A stretch of 64,000 nucleotides of DNA from Himantopus leucocephalus. Lineage: Eukaryota; Chordata; Aves; Charadriiformes; Recurvirostridae. The notes beneath the pieces were generated by a model. That model was not told where the DNA came from, ran no database searches, and worked only from the letters and a program-made list of their open reading frames with translations. The position numbers and the translations under genes were made by a program. Position 1 is the stretch's first letter; each line of letters opens with the position of its first letter. The stretch is from assembly GCA_003993805.1 (NCBI GenBank), contig RSEF01000017.1, positions 11,597,365 to 11,661,364 of the forward strand, read 5' to 3'. Positions 33,021 to 56,981 of this stretch are shown piece after piece.

Positions 33021-36000
33021 TCCCCGATACAGCTTCCCGGGAAATGTGGCACGTGGTCTTGGCAGAAGAACCAGGCGGTGGGGGAGTTCGCGGGGCGCCT
33101 CACAGCAGCAAGAGTCTACTGTCTGCGCGCTCCGGCGTGCAGGTGAAGGTCTGCTCCAGAGGAGATGTCTAAGAGGACAAACAAAAGACCCGGGCTGATA
33201 CAGTGAGCAGGGCAGGGCTGACAGGCAGAGTCACACCAGCACGTCCCTCAGGTGATTTCCTTGCCGAGCGGCTTCAGCGTTCTGGCATTTCCTCACTCCC
33301 AGCCCTGCGGCAGCCCCAAGGAGGACGTGAAGGCTGGAGGGCCCAGGCCACCTTCATGGGCTGGCAGCTCCCCACCTCGAGGACAGAGCGGCTCTTTTGA
33401 TTAGTGCCCACTCACTTTTGCTACAGCAACAAGCACACAGTTCCCACTCCTCCCCTCCAAGTGAATGCTTGAATCACACCATGGATTCACGGGCAACTGG
33501 CTTTTGTTCTTCAGGGTCTTCGTCTGGGAATGAAGGCAATTATCGCATCCCAGCGCCTCTGCCCGCTGCAATAAATCTCTCACAGAAGAATGGACCTTGG
33601 AGGCAGCTGCCCCGGGCTGCTTAGTCACCGCTGCCAGTTGGGAAACAGCCTGGCACTCACCGACGGCGCGGCACAAAGTGCCAAAGGCTTGCGAAGCAGC
33701 GTGGCAGCACCGGGAGAGGGCTCTGCAACTCACTGCGGTTTGGCCAAAACTGGATCCTACTTCCCCCGGTGATGGAGGAAGCAAAGGGTATGAGGCAAAG
33801 CCCAAATTCACAGCAAAGATCTTCAGAGGAAAAGTGCAAAGTGTTTTTCAAACTTACTGTTGGATTAAGTTTAGTAAGAGTTACAAGTTTCCCAGCAGAC
33901 AGTAAGCTATTTTCTTTATGCCATGTCTTGGACAGAATTGAACAACTTTTGCAACAGCATTAAATGCAGTTTTCTGGTAGCATTGGAAATGGAATCCAGC
34001 CCACAGCCTACAGCATCACTCCTCTTTTCTACAGCAATACAAATAAACCATCCTCTGTGCACATGCAGAGAGGTGAAGAAAAGTTTCCCGTGCTCATTGA
34101 ATGCCGCCTGAGTTTCTCACCTTACCTGCACAAGTTCTCTGGATTTAAATGCGAACTAACTTCCAGTGTCACACACTGCACTTTCAAATAAGACTTGGTG
34201 CTTCGCCTGGCATGAGGATGGCCCTAGACACTCTGCCAAGAACGCTTCGCTGGTGTTTCAAAGGAAAGGTCACAGCCAGCAAGTGGAAGCTAATAATTGG
34301 CACCTCATTGTCCTTTCACCTAAAATCACACCTAAAAGGCCCCCAAGAGCGCAGGCTCCTGGGCTGCTGAGCAAGTCCAGAGCGCAGGGTGCAGCGCCTG
34401 GCCTGTGGGATGCTCCCTTTGGACCTCCCGGCTCTCCGCAGGATTTCCTGCAGCCACATGCGCATGTGGGCACTGCCGTCTGTTTGCGCCTTGCCATGGC
34501 AGCACAGTGGTCACAACCAGTGCTGGTAATTCATCATTGTATCAGCACTAATTCCCACAAAGCAAATATTCCAGCCAGTCAGCTGTCTCCTTAAGGCAAC
34601 TGCAGTTCCTGAAGTCAGCCTCCATTCATACATCTCAAAATAAATTAGAAATAACAGAGTTCTTAGAGTTAAGAGGTGTCCATCAAGTGCAAGAAGACCT
34701 TGGCAAGCAGACATATGACCTTGGGACGGTTAGATGGTAAAATCCCACTCTACTTTTAATGCCTGTAAATCTCTCTAATAAGCAGCTGAGCAAAGGGCAA
34801 ATTGTGTTGCGCAGTTTGGGTGATGCTGTCACTCTGGGTTAGCTTATTTTTAAATAGGTTGCAATTCTGTTTACATGCAGTCAATTTAAAAAATCAGCTC
34901 AGGTGCGTTTTAAGAAGTGTTACCCTTACCAGTTAGTAAACCCTGATCTGCCACCCTCAAGGCACATCTTTCACACTACCCTTGGAAGAGCACATGGGCC
35001 AGCAACATGTTAATCTTTATAAATCAAATATTTGCCAAGTGAAGCAGAAAGCCATGTGTCTAAGGAAGATGCATTGAAAAATGGAACAAAGCGCTGTGTG
35101 TGTCAGAGATCACTAGGTCGTGTTGCCAGCATGTCCCTTGCAGAGTTATCGTTCAAAGTAACATTTCCCTAGCCCAGCTGCAGATGTTATTCTACTCCAG
35201 CATTTGTGTTTTCCCACTTTTTACTGCACAAAACTGACCCTCTCTCTGACCCAGCGCCTCCTCACAGAGTTTAATGTCACCCAAACTTTGTTTGAATTAG
35301 ACTTGGTTCTGAGCAGAGAATGCTCTGTGCCAAGTGTTGACTTAGGAGGCAGTGGTAGAGGAGACGCAGACTTACCTCCCCCCCCCAGTACTGGGACTGT
35401 GAACGCATGTCCCACGCCTGCCGTATCTCAATTATTTTACAGTTTCACACATCTGAAAATTTCACAAGCTGCTGTCTGGTGCTGATGCCTCACACCGATA
35501 CCAGCGCTGCTTCTGCAGTCCAAAGCTTCCTTGGTACCCTTATTTATCTGCATATGGATGTTTCTCTGCTTCTGCAAGGGATACTTGTGTTGTAGGGTTT
35601 GGAAGGAACGGAAAGCAGAGTCTCCATCCTAATAAACCATCTTCAACTGTCCAAGTACTTATTATTCAGAAAGAAGAGTGAAGCAGTTGCTGTTTCTCGC
35701 TTGGCTAATGCCGAGTACCCGAAAAGGGGCAGCTGGGCTGTTTGTGAGTGCACAGGTAAGAATTTGAGTCTTCTGCTGCCTCTAATTCAGGCACTTCCTC
35801 GAGGAGTGCAGGCAGAGCCCAGATATCTCTCACACGTAGAAACTAAAGTTCCAAGCTGCTTCTATGGAGCCAAAACACTTCTGCTCTCCAGTTCCACCAA
35901 CAAAGCCTTCTGCCGAATGCCATCCACCCCACCACAAGGGCATTGCGAATGCGCACTTTGTAACTTCCACAAATCCTGTGGCAGACTTAAGGCTGAGAAT

Positions 36001-37899
36001 GGACAGCCCGCCACTGAAACAGGAACAGGACTGACGGATTTCTGAGTGTATTCTCAGCCTGTATGTTTAACACATCCCTGGAACAGACACTTCCACGCTA
36101 AAGCTCCTCTCCTTTTCCTTCCCACACCCCTGAGATTCCCGTGTGTAAAGAGAAAGGGGAGCTTGCTGTCCCATGAACTCCAGCTGGCTGAAAGGCTGCT
36201 GGCTTCTGCTCCTGCGGGACCTCCAGCTCAGCTGTCCCAAAAGAAGATTCATCGGTGTTCAGGAAGCAATTAACACTACATTGCAGTGATCCGGTCATGG
36301 CACAATTTCCCGCTGTTCCAGCCGACAGGGAGATGTCAGTCCAGGACATCCCATGTCTGTCACCCCGAGGAAGCTGTTAACGTACGTTATCACTCTCACA
36401 TGGATCGAGCTATCAGAAGCAGCAGTGCCTGGAAAAATCTGGACAACTCTTCCACCTCCTCCGGACAAAGTCCCAGCATCACCACCCAACCTCCGCGCAC
36501 GTGTTACCCAGAAGATGGGTCCGTAGCTACACAGCAACCGCTGACCGGCCAAGCCAGCTAGCAGCAGTCATCAAGTGCACAATTTGCTCTTTGGACTTTG
36601 GATCGTGGATGCAATTTCACATTCACAGCTCTGCAGGAGAGCGACAGGAGGACGCGCGTTCAAGCTAATTCTTCAGGTTTCCAAACAAGCGTCCTTATTC
36701 TGCACACTAAAGGTCTACGCTGATTTGCCTTTATGGCCAGACACCTGCATGTTTGGCAATCCCATTATTTGTCTAGTTCTCTCAATTTCCTCTCCCCATC
36801 TCCTTTCAAGTCTGTCACATCAGGCTTGACCAAACTTCCTGATGCTACAAGCTTCACATCAAGAGTCCAGTACGTCGGGGATATGTCCCGCGGGAAGCTG
36901 AGGAGGGAGGGCACAAGTTCACAGGCGGGAAGAGCCGCACCTCCCCAAGGGGACAGAGTGACCCAAGCATGTCCGTCTCAAGAGCCTGTCTGTACCAGCT
37001 CACCTCCTCACGCAGCAAAACGCACAATTCACCCTGCAGTCCTCACCCCACTGTGCCCCCGCTGGCAGCAACTGGCCTGCCGTCAGCACACGACTCACAC
37101 CTCAACCGCTCGCACGTAGGAAGCGGTGCAAGAGCTCTGCAGCGCGTGCCCGGGTCTCCTCTCCCCGTTTCGTGCACTGCTGAAAGTACAGGGCGGGATC
37201 GATCACTGAAGACCCACAGCAGACACTACTTTGTGGCATATGGCAATCGTAAGTCATATGCCTGGGGAGACGGAACTGATAGCAAGGAAAAGATTTTCCT
37301 ACTTTACCTCTGTGGCTTTCCTGGTGCCCGCGAGTTGGAAGGACTCCTGCACCAACAGAAAAAAAGTTAGAGACTTGCTGACCAAATTATTTTATTCTAA
37401 TAGTGCGCTCTGCAACGGCTGAGGGGGTTGGCTGCGTCCCTTCTCGTTCAGGACCGGTCCCAAGAAGCAGCTGAGGCTACCTGTGTTGCTGCACTGCTTT
37501 CTGGGCCTTTGTAGGGTTAGGAATTTGGGAGACTTTTAAACATTCAGAGTGCCAAGTATGGAGTATTGCCCAGGGTTTAGAACTTTCATTAGTTGGGTAA
37601 AAAATCTCTTCCATGGATGCTGGTGCTCAGTCCTAGTGCTGGTGAAGCAACGCAGAACTCCCGCTGCAGCCCCAGCGCGCAGAGCCCCGCTTGGTGTTTG
37701 TTTCCTATGACACACCGCTGACAACTACAGGAGATCTCAGCTGAGAAGAAAGTCTTTCCTCCACAACCCCAGGCTTATATTTCTAAGGCCAATGATCCAA
37801 TTCCAGTGCTATTTTGCTTTCTAGACTTGTTTGTAGAGTTAGATTTATCCAGGGTTTTATTTTGTTGTTTTTGTTTCTTAAATGCCCCAAAGTCTCCGT

Positions 37900-38235
37900 G
37901 AGGTTTGTTTCAACAATCTCTTGCGGACACGCCAGCCTTAATCTCGCTCTTCCAGGCCCTTCTTATTGTCTGGGATGAAAGCACAACACAGAGCCTCCTC
38001 TGCTAATTGCCGGCTTTATGTTTCCCAATGACAGGTGTATTGTCTGGAGGAACAGACCCCATTGTGTCCCTGCGCAGTAGGGCATCAGCTGCTGATATTA
38101 GAGAGCCTTTCAGGGGAGCTTGGGCACGGCTGCTTATTTAGTGCCATCATTTATAACAAATCAGTGTAGCCTAGAAACTTTTAATAGAAAAAATAGGACC
38201 TGCCTTTATTATTCATCTTTGTTTGGTTGTGTTTT
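37900..38235. promoter_or_regulatory. enhancer-like noncoding stretch
   Basis: Between the two genes, a stretch without repeats or open frames is rich in developmental-factor-like words: CCATTGTG and ATTGTC (SOX-like), CTAATTG (homeodomain-like), TTTATAAC and ACAGGTGT (E/T-box-like). It reads like a conserved noncoding element. This needs alignment to other birds to confirm. Confidence 0.3.
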
Positions 38236-41200
38236 TTTTTCCCCTCAAGCTACTAACTACTCCTAAATCTCCCATCCTCCTACCAGCAAGACAGGGCATT
38301 TGGTTCTGATCCTCTTTGAAACACTAAATCTCTCTGATATCCTTTTTCCATAGTTTTCTAATAAAGGGGTTTTGCTGGTTTAACCAGACACCCACTGTGG
38401 ATCTACTTTAACCTGTACTCACATCTAGCAAAAAGTTTGCGAACAGTTGTTCCTGTGCGGTGCATTGTGAAGCAATGGGGCCAGCGGACATGCTCAGCTT
38501 CACACACATCACGGAGAGTTGGTTTATGTCCTCCGGAGATCCTGAGTAACAGCCTGAGGCAGGGAGCTCGCTTCGGGGGAGAGTGACTCTGCGCCTGCTT
38601 TATCAGGTAAAAAGAGGGGCTCTGGTGCTCAGACGAAGTGAGGAAAGGCAGCAGCAGCAAGAGAGCTCCTGAGAGATGAGAGGAATAAGTACAAGACCCA
38701 GACTGCATCTGTCTTTCCCATTTTTCACATTAAAGGGTAAAGCTTTCCATACGCGACTGTTGCACAACAGCAGAGCTCCAGCCAGCACTGCAGCACCATG
38801 CGACCAGAAACGCGACAGACCATTAAGCAGATGGCCCAAGTTCTCGCTGCAGGAACCTGGCAGCAGAGAACCCACCTCTTCATGGGGTTTGTTCACGTCA
38901 GTCACAAGACAGAAGGGAGGGTCTACAAACAACCGGCATACGCAGTTCCACACCAACTTGCAGGAATACAGATGTTGAGAAGGAGAAAGGGTGTTGTGTC
39001 TGGCTCAGCCCTGGGTGCCTCCACAGTTTTGGAGCCGTGTTTCAGTCACACCACCACAGGCAGCTGCAAGGAGGTTTCCCCTTATTTCTGCTCTCTCCCG
39101 CACTGTGCAATGTCAATACATGCATCCAGTAACCAGTGCTGGGAGACCTGTGCCTACACACAGGAGCACACCAAGGAGCCGAGGTGTGGGCAGCCCTGAG
39201 GGACACAGTGGTCCCCTGGGGCCACCGTGCCTCCCTGGAGACCCTCCCTGGGCTGGCCATGGAGTCACAGCACATCCCTGCAGTGCACGCTCTCACCCAG
39301 CAGAGCAGACCTACAAAAGCCTCTTTAAAATACCTTATGGCTATTTATACAAAGCAACAGTGAGCAGTAAGAAAAGTAATTATGACTTTTCTGGCTTAAA
39401 AAGGATGTGAGGCTTTGCTTCCACCAGGTAGAGAGTGAAGCTCTTTCCCAGTGGCAGATAATTAACCCTGTGAGGCTGGAATGATCAGTTCAGCAGTTGA
39501 TCAGCTGCCATCAGTATCTGAGCTACTCTACATGTAGGATGTTTGGTGGTTCCTGTTGTGATCCCAGGGAAGACAAAAGCACTTTGGGTCCCATGGGATC
39601 ACATACAGACTCAGCTCAGAAGCAGTATTATGGGTTTATCAGCACTTGTCCATTTGAATGAGACAATCGGACACTTCCCTACTCATCAGCTCTTCCCATC
39701 TTTGTCAGAATCAGGACATTAAGCTAGATTACCGTCTCAGGGATACCAGTAATAAAGGTTAAATGCAGGTATTTAGTGCTACAAATTACAGACAACAGAA
39801 TTACAAAATACGCTCAGGTGTTATAATAGAAGCTCCACGTGTTGCTTTGAAGCTCACAGAAGAGAGCCGGCTCTTGTAACGCTGCCTTGGCTTGCCCTGC
39901 CCAAGGAGGAAGGAAGCGGTAGTACTTGACAATGAAAGCACAGAAAGAACCAAAGATTCACAGGGCGTGTAATTGCTCCCTCAAGGACAAATCACTGCTC
40001 AGATTAGGCTGCCACACATGCCTCCTTTCATCCCTTTTGTGTGCAATCTCGGTGATCATTTAGATTTTCTAGCCCTGTGTCGACTTTACTGTACTCACCT
40101 GCTTTCTGCAGGCAGGGAGGAAAGAACGCAGCAATGTAGGTACAGACCCACGCTTAGGTTATGAAGGGACAAGCTGCACATAAGGCATTCTCAAAGCTAG
40201 AAGACCCCAGTCTGACAGCTTGCCCATTTCTAAGCGACTCCCTTCGCACTTCCCAGCCCTCCCTGGAGTGCACCAGTATTCTCAGACAGGAGCAGGCAGA
40301 GCCAGGGAAGCTGGGGGCTGTGATCCACACACACCTGCATGAACAGCAGCATCTCCAGCAGGCTGTTTTTCAAGAGCCAGGCATCACGCCCGACCTCCCT
40401 GTAGTTTTCTTCATGCTGGATTGCAGTACCCCTGCCTGCCCAGCTCCCCATCACCCCAGTTTAAGATTGGGTCCTCACTGCTCAGCATTCCCACTGTATT
40501 TTTCTTCCCACCTCGCTCACGTCTAGTGGCTATTCCTCAGTGCAAACAGGAGATACTCTTCCTGCAATACAGCAGGTTACAGCCATAATACATATACAGC
40601 CTCTACCTGCTGCTCCAAATGTGTTGGCTTACAGGTTACCAACACCTATTTTGGGAAGATTAACCTGTCTTAATAATGGCTGTACCTCTGCGGTCATGTT
40701 CAGTCAACTCAAATGCATAGTGACAGTCCAGATGGAGACTCCTCACTTCACATCCCTCTTAATGACGTGCAGCAGCATCTCAGAGAGTGGCACAGAGACC
40801 TCTTCATACCTGAAACTCTCTTCCTCCTCTTCCAACTTGTGTAGTTTTGCCAACTTCTTCTGCCAGAACCTAAATAAAGCTGAAAACTTATTCCAACACT
40901 ACTAACAGAAGGACTTTTGCAATTGTCAACAGAACACCAGAAATTCAGGCACTTCTCCTAAACAGTATTGACAAGTGATAGACAGTAGCATAATGATTTG
41001 AGTATCATAATCCTAGAAAATAGTGTAAGATCAGCACTGGACTTTCTCGAGTTTCTAGCATCCTGTAGCATTTAGCTGAAAGCAAGCAAAGGTCTCCCCA
41101 GGTACTTCCTTTGTCTCCCTCCCTTGGAGGGAGAGTGGCTCTTACGTCTGCACCTCTGCCAGCTGCTTTTCACCATTCGGAAAATGGTTCTTTCTTGGGA

Positions 41201-43269
41201 ACTTGCTTCGCATTTCAGTGCATCATCCCCCTGACTGCAACGCTTGCCGGCTCCCAGCTTCAACCTCTTCTTTCAGTTTTCAAAGTAATGAAGACATCCT
41301 CTTGGACTCGGGCCAACCCTCTATTCCCTTGTAATGAGTTTAAACGCCTCAAATACATCTCCTGCTTTTGGAAGCTACAGTTGCACAACAAAGAAGATCC
41401 CTGAGAGATCACTTTCTGTCCTGACCTGGGCAAGCACTTACTCAATTAGCCACAGGTTGGTAAAGTTTTGGTCTATCTAGTTCTGATCTTGTCAGAATTG
41501 TATTTAAATTCTTCTGACAGATTCTTGGCCTGCAGTTTGTTAACAGATCGTTGTTGAGGCAAGATGTTTGAAATTAGAGTGGTTTTGAACAGGAGAGACA
41601 CATGGTGCATTTATTCTCCAGCTCGGTGATTATCTCTCTGCCTGGCTCCACTCCTAACACGAGTTCACCCTGGGACATTACAGGAGCTGCTGGCTAGTTT
41701 GGGAACCAGCGAGTGTTTGCTGGAACATGCACAAGCCACAGCCATGACCAGGGTTCAGGCGCCACTGCAACATGTGCTTTCAGCTTCTGGACAATTTGCA
41801 TTGCCTCCAGCCAGCTCTAATGAAAGTCAGTCCCACGCAGGGCTGGACGGTGCAGTGCCCCGGTATATCCCCCCAGAGTTCCGCAGACAGGCGCTGAGCG
41901 TGAGGGCCGTCAGCCGTTCAGTTACCTGGACTTCACGCAGCAGAGGTACAAGGGTGGCTACTCAGCACAAGAAAGCATTTCTTAGGTTTCTCTAATTGAC
42001 TGTCATTTCACATGCACATGCCAGGGGTGATTTGTCACCTTTCATTTTGAACGGTTGTAGGCACCAGTCCCATTGCCACAAGCTACTGGGCACCACACTC
42101 CCACCAGTGCTATGCTGGGATCCTCGCTGTCTTTACCTAACAGTGCTGCAGGCTTCACTGCTGTACTACAGAGAGCTCGAGACTGTCTCAGAGTCTGCAG
42201 CTCTTGGGCTGACAGGGGCTGTCGGGGCTGTCTGGCTGTCCTTTGAAAACCTCCAACAAACAGGTGCCAAGTTATTCCATCAGAGCGCTGGAACAATGGA
42301 AACCCTCTGTCCATCACTCTAACCCATTGCAGAAACCAGTCCTGTCTCTACAGGATCAAAAGCCTCATTTGGTAACAATTTACTTTTTGCAACTCCCTTA
42401 TTCTAGAGAGCAAAAAATTGACTGATGATTTACACTTGTTACCCTGAAGAAACAGCATGTTTGTCTTTCATACTGCAAGAGCAGGTGCAGGCTTCGTAGA
42501 GTAAAATTGTACTGAAGATTTTGTTAAACATTCCAAGTTACCCAATGTCTCTTTAAATAGGGTCCAAGAATTTAAGATGTCATTTGGCACTCACGCACAA
42601 AGAAAGCACTGAACACAAAACTGGGAAACCAGGCAGGGTATAAATGCAGACACTAAAATACCTGCGAGTTTACACATTACATATACACACATACTGTAAA
42701 GACAGAGGCTTCAGCTTGAATGCCCACCTGTTGAGAAAAACACTAACATTCCTTGTATCCCAAGTAAGTTTAAAAAAGTGTGTCTGGAGTGCTATTTAAC
42801 TTCCCTGTCAGATGTCCTGTAGGATGATAAACCTGGATTGCAGCTTCATTAAGGCTAGAAACAGACTTCAGGACTGCTTTAAAAAATAAAGAGAAAAGTT
42901 TGCATTCTTCAGGCTTCAGCACAGTTCATCACACCAGGTGAAGGTAAGCCCTGAAAGCGTGTAGCCCTAAATTTTCAGAGAGGCTATTTTGGACAGTGCA
43001 CAGATGAACTTCCTCATGCTGAACAGAAACTGCTGTGCAGACCACGTGCTGTCTGTCAGGAGACCGTGCAAGCACTCCTTTAATTGGCCCAGAACCTTAA
43101 AAATTCATTGAACTTGACACTCTTTCCCCCAGCGTGTTTTCTTCTAATACAGTTAGATTTGGAAAGCTCTTCAGAACTGGACCATCACATTACATCTCTT
43201 CCAACCTTGTACAGTGGGTACCCACTGATAGTCGTTATGCCCAGTGATGCCACCCATTGCCCCATCATC

Positions 43270-43810
43270 TGTTGAGGGGAATGCGGGGCAGTGTCAGGGG
43301 TTCGTGGTCCTGACAACCCCGGCACGTGAGGACTCCGAAGGACCATAGGAAACATGAACACAACATCTGTGTACACAGCAGAGGGCATCGACCCAGAAGC
43401 AAAGTTTGCAATACAACGGGTGTGAAAAGCCCATGTAAGATGTTCAGAAAAGATCTTATTCTTAAGACCATTGGTTGTATCCACATAAATGGGACTGGAA
43501 ATAGGTATCTTATAAAGTTGAGAGGGAGAAACAAGCATTGGTCTGAATCTCAGCCAGCCATTAACCGGCAATAGATGGAGCTAGTGGTGCGCTAAGATGT
43601 CTTTGAACTAGGGAAGAGATGTACCTGCACATCTGCAAAAGAGCCAGTCGTGTACCTGGGAGGATAGCAAAAGACACTATATTACTAGAAGGTAAAACAA
43701 TAATTGTAGGACATCTGCTTAGCTGTCAAGGACCAAGAGGGAAATAAAGCTGTTGTCCCCTCTAGCTAAAACCTGCTGTTTCTTTTTCCCCAGACTCCCA
43801 ACCACCAACT
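43270..43810 (+). mobile_element. possible decayed solo LTR
   Basis: The stretch begins near TGTTGAGGGGAATG and contains GGAAATAAAGCTGTTGTCC (43739 on), a polyadenylation-signal arrangement common in LTR R regions. Its composition differs from its flanks. I could not find a clear CA end or target-site duplication, so the boundaries and the call are weak. Confidence 0.2.
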
Positions 43811-46574
43811 GCTCTACAGTTTGTATGCCAATCCAATTTTGACGCCTGTAATTCACCCCAGAGACTGTTTATTTCAACTTTATCAAGTGAAGAGAAAAAC
43901 AACTGTGTTAGAATAAAAAAAGAGCATCTGGCAGCAGGGTATTCTTTCTCTCAGACAGCTTCCCAGCCTGACCAGTGGACAAGAAAATGGGATTTTAGTT
44001 ACTCAAGGGTTGAAAGAAATGGGAGAAGAGAGCACAGAGTGCAGGTTCTGTGTTCTTATCTTAAAAATGGTCTTTTGTGGTCTGTTGGAACAAATGCTCT
44101 CAGTACATTGCGCTCCACCTCAAACCAGGCAGCCAAGCCTCATCTGGGCTCTACAGGACACAGCAGTGAGGAATCCACACACAGGACATTCTGTCCCATG
44201 TAGCCTATGCCAAAAAAAGTGACTGCTGGAGCTCCCCCAGCTTAGTAACGTATCCCCAGGAGCTGCCAGCCTGCACGGGACAGACTAACACATCTTTCTG
44301 ATGGTTAACAGAAACCAAAGGGCACTTAGGCAAACAGACACCTCCGCTCCTTCTTCCAGATTTTGAGCACCAGGCACCTTTCTCCACTCTTTAGCGCCAC
44401 AGCAACTTTGAGCAACGTCAGCACACGTCACAGAGCTTACCATCTGCAAAGTGTCCTCAGCGAGAGCTGGTACATCACAGGATCTCATTTCCCTATCGCC
44501 AACATAAACTGATTCTTTCATATCTCATTGCAGGATTTGCCTATTCACTGGCAGGGGCTAGTGCCACGCTTGGCTCTGCAGTTCCTCCAGTCTCAACACT
44601 GCTGGTGGCTTTTTGCTGCAAGACTGGCACAATCAAGATAGAGGTCGGGTTTTGGTTTTCTTCCTCATGGCTGTTTTTGTTCCCTCCCACTGGCAAGTAT
44701 TTTTGAGCATTGGAGGGAAAAGCAGACATTGCACAATAGCTTTGCCCGCCCACCCCTTTTTGTTTGTATACTTTCATCTGAAGATCACTCTGATGGCCAC
44801 TGATTTTTAACTAATTAGGAGCGACACTGCAGACATGTAGATTTGGTGTGGACATGTGGGACCTTACTTTCATTTTTAGGCCATCTGCTAATTGGGTACT
44901 GCTCAGAGGGAGTCTGCAAGAGGTCTGACTCACTTTTGATGCAAGAACCATCACTGCTCCTGGAATGAACTGCAGGCCTGCTCCTCTCAGCAACGCCGCC
45001 TGCTCTAACGATGTTGTGTCAGAGCATTAACTACCTCAAGAAGGAAGGCACTTCACCCGGTGAGATATTTGGAGAAAGTTTCCTTTAGGCAAGAAGCCAA
45101 TGCACTACTTACATTCTTGTGTTGTTCTTGAAGAGAGAGGGCCTTGTAATCAACATTTCATGTTTGGAACAAGCAACACAATTTTTTTTTCAATAAGATT
45201 TTTAATTTCAAACACTTATACATCTAAAAAGCAAATTAGATACGTGATAGACTTTGGAAAAAAAATATCTAACTGCATGTCTACATTGCTTTAAAACGCA
45301 TCCTTTTTTGAGAAGTTGCCATGAGTTCTTTTCTCTAGAGATACATGAGGCCCTTCCTTTTAACAGGTCAGTAAGCTGGAGGAAAAGTTAAAATAGAGGT
45401 CAGATGTAGTTTACCCAAAAAATACTAAATTAATTTTACTGACCTACTTGACATACAGTAGGACTTCCCTAATTTTGAAGAGGGGCATTTCTCTTTTTTC
45501 TTTCACCATATAACCATTACATTAACAGCACAGCAATTTTAGGTAGGTTTGCATTTTCTCATGCAATTACAGGCTCCTCGTAAGATCTAAACATAAAAGT
45601 TTGGGATTATTTCCCCTTTACGTCCTTCATCCATCCTTTCACTTTCTTCAGAAGTCTCAAAGCTTTTTACAAAACCGGTTAGACAAGTCCTGCAGCCCAG
45701 TAAAAGCAGCATTACTGCCATTTTAAATACAGTAAAACAAAGGCAAAGGAAGGAATAACAAGACAGCCCCAGTTTACAGACAAAAGCATGGTCAGAGCCT
45801 GGAGGAGCATCTCAGCTGTTCCTGTCCTTCCCTGCTCCAACCAGTCCTGTCCCCAGGGACCAACTGCACCTCCATGACTGGCAATCCCTGAAGCCCACCA
45901 GGGCAGCCGGATGAGCAGACGGAGGAACGGGGTATGGCAGCTCACTTAATGGTACAGGACAGACACGCACCAACTGCTTAGTATAAATCACATGTAAACC
46001 GAGGTTTGTCTGGGCAGGCTCTGCTCCCGCTCCTTTTGGCAGCATTTGCAGCCCAGAGCTCAGGCACCTCCAGCCCCACACAGCAACAAATCCTCAACTC
46101 CTGTGCTCCCCGTCCACCACCCACGGCCGGTGTGCGGGTCTGTGCTACACTCTGTGTGCTCCGCATCCAAGTGACAACCACGTCCCACACATAGCGCCTG
46201 CTGCCCCACGCGTTTGACAAGCTTTCCTCCTCAGAAACCAGAGGATGTGGTTTAAAGTTGCCCCTTACCACACCACCAACAGGCCCCAAGCACAAAGGGC
46301 TGATGCCGACACAACCCAGGGCAGAACCAAAGCCAGGCACGTTCCCCGCAGGGATGGCCACAGCCCCCAGCACCCCTCAGGCCGCTAACCCAGAGAGCCC
46401 CCCTCGGCGGACAAGGCCCCCCCAGCGATGCCCTCAGGCGACCGCCGCCGCCGCCATTTCACGGCCCGCGGGCGGGCAGGGGCGGGCCCGGCGCAGGCCC
46501 CGCCCCGGCGCATGCGCCGGCGGCTGACCCGGAAGCACTCGGTAGGCGTCGCCCGTCGCTGCCGGAGCGGTAAG

Positions 46575-56981
<10,407 letters not shown>

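Larger units (their letters stand above)
33021..46399. other. intergenic interval between ADGRD2 and PSMB7
   Basis: About 13 kb of mixed-composition DNA. None of the open frames resembles a known protein, and no phase-consistent exon series was found. It contains the enhancer-like stretch at 37,900-38,235 and the possible LTR at 43,270-43,810. A noncoding RNA cannot be excluded. Confidence 0.6.

Noticed and set aside
32168..33146. Long open frames of over 300 codons on both strands
   Set aside because: They lie in a CpG island where stop codons are rare, are Arg/Pro/Gly/Ala-rich, and match no protein.
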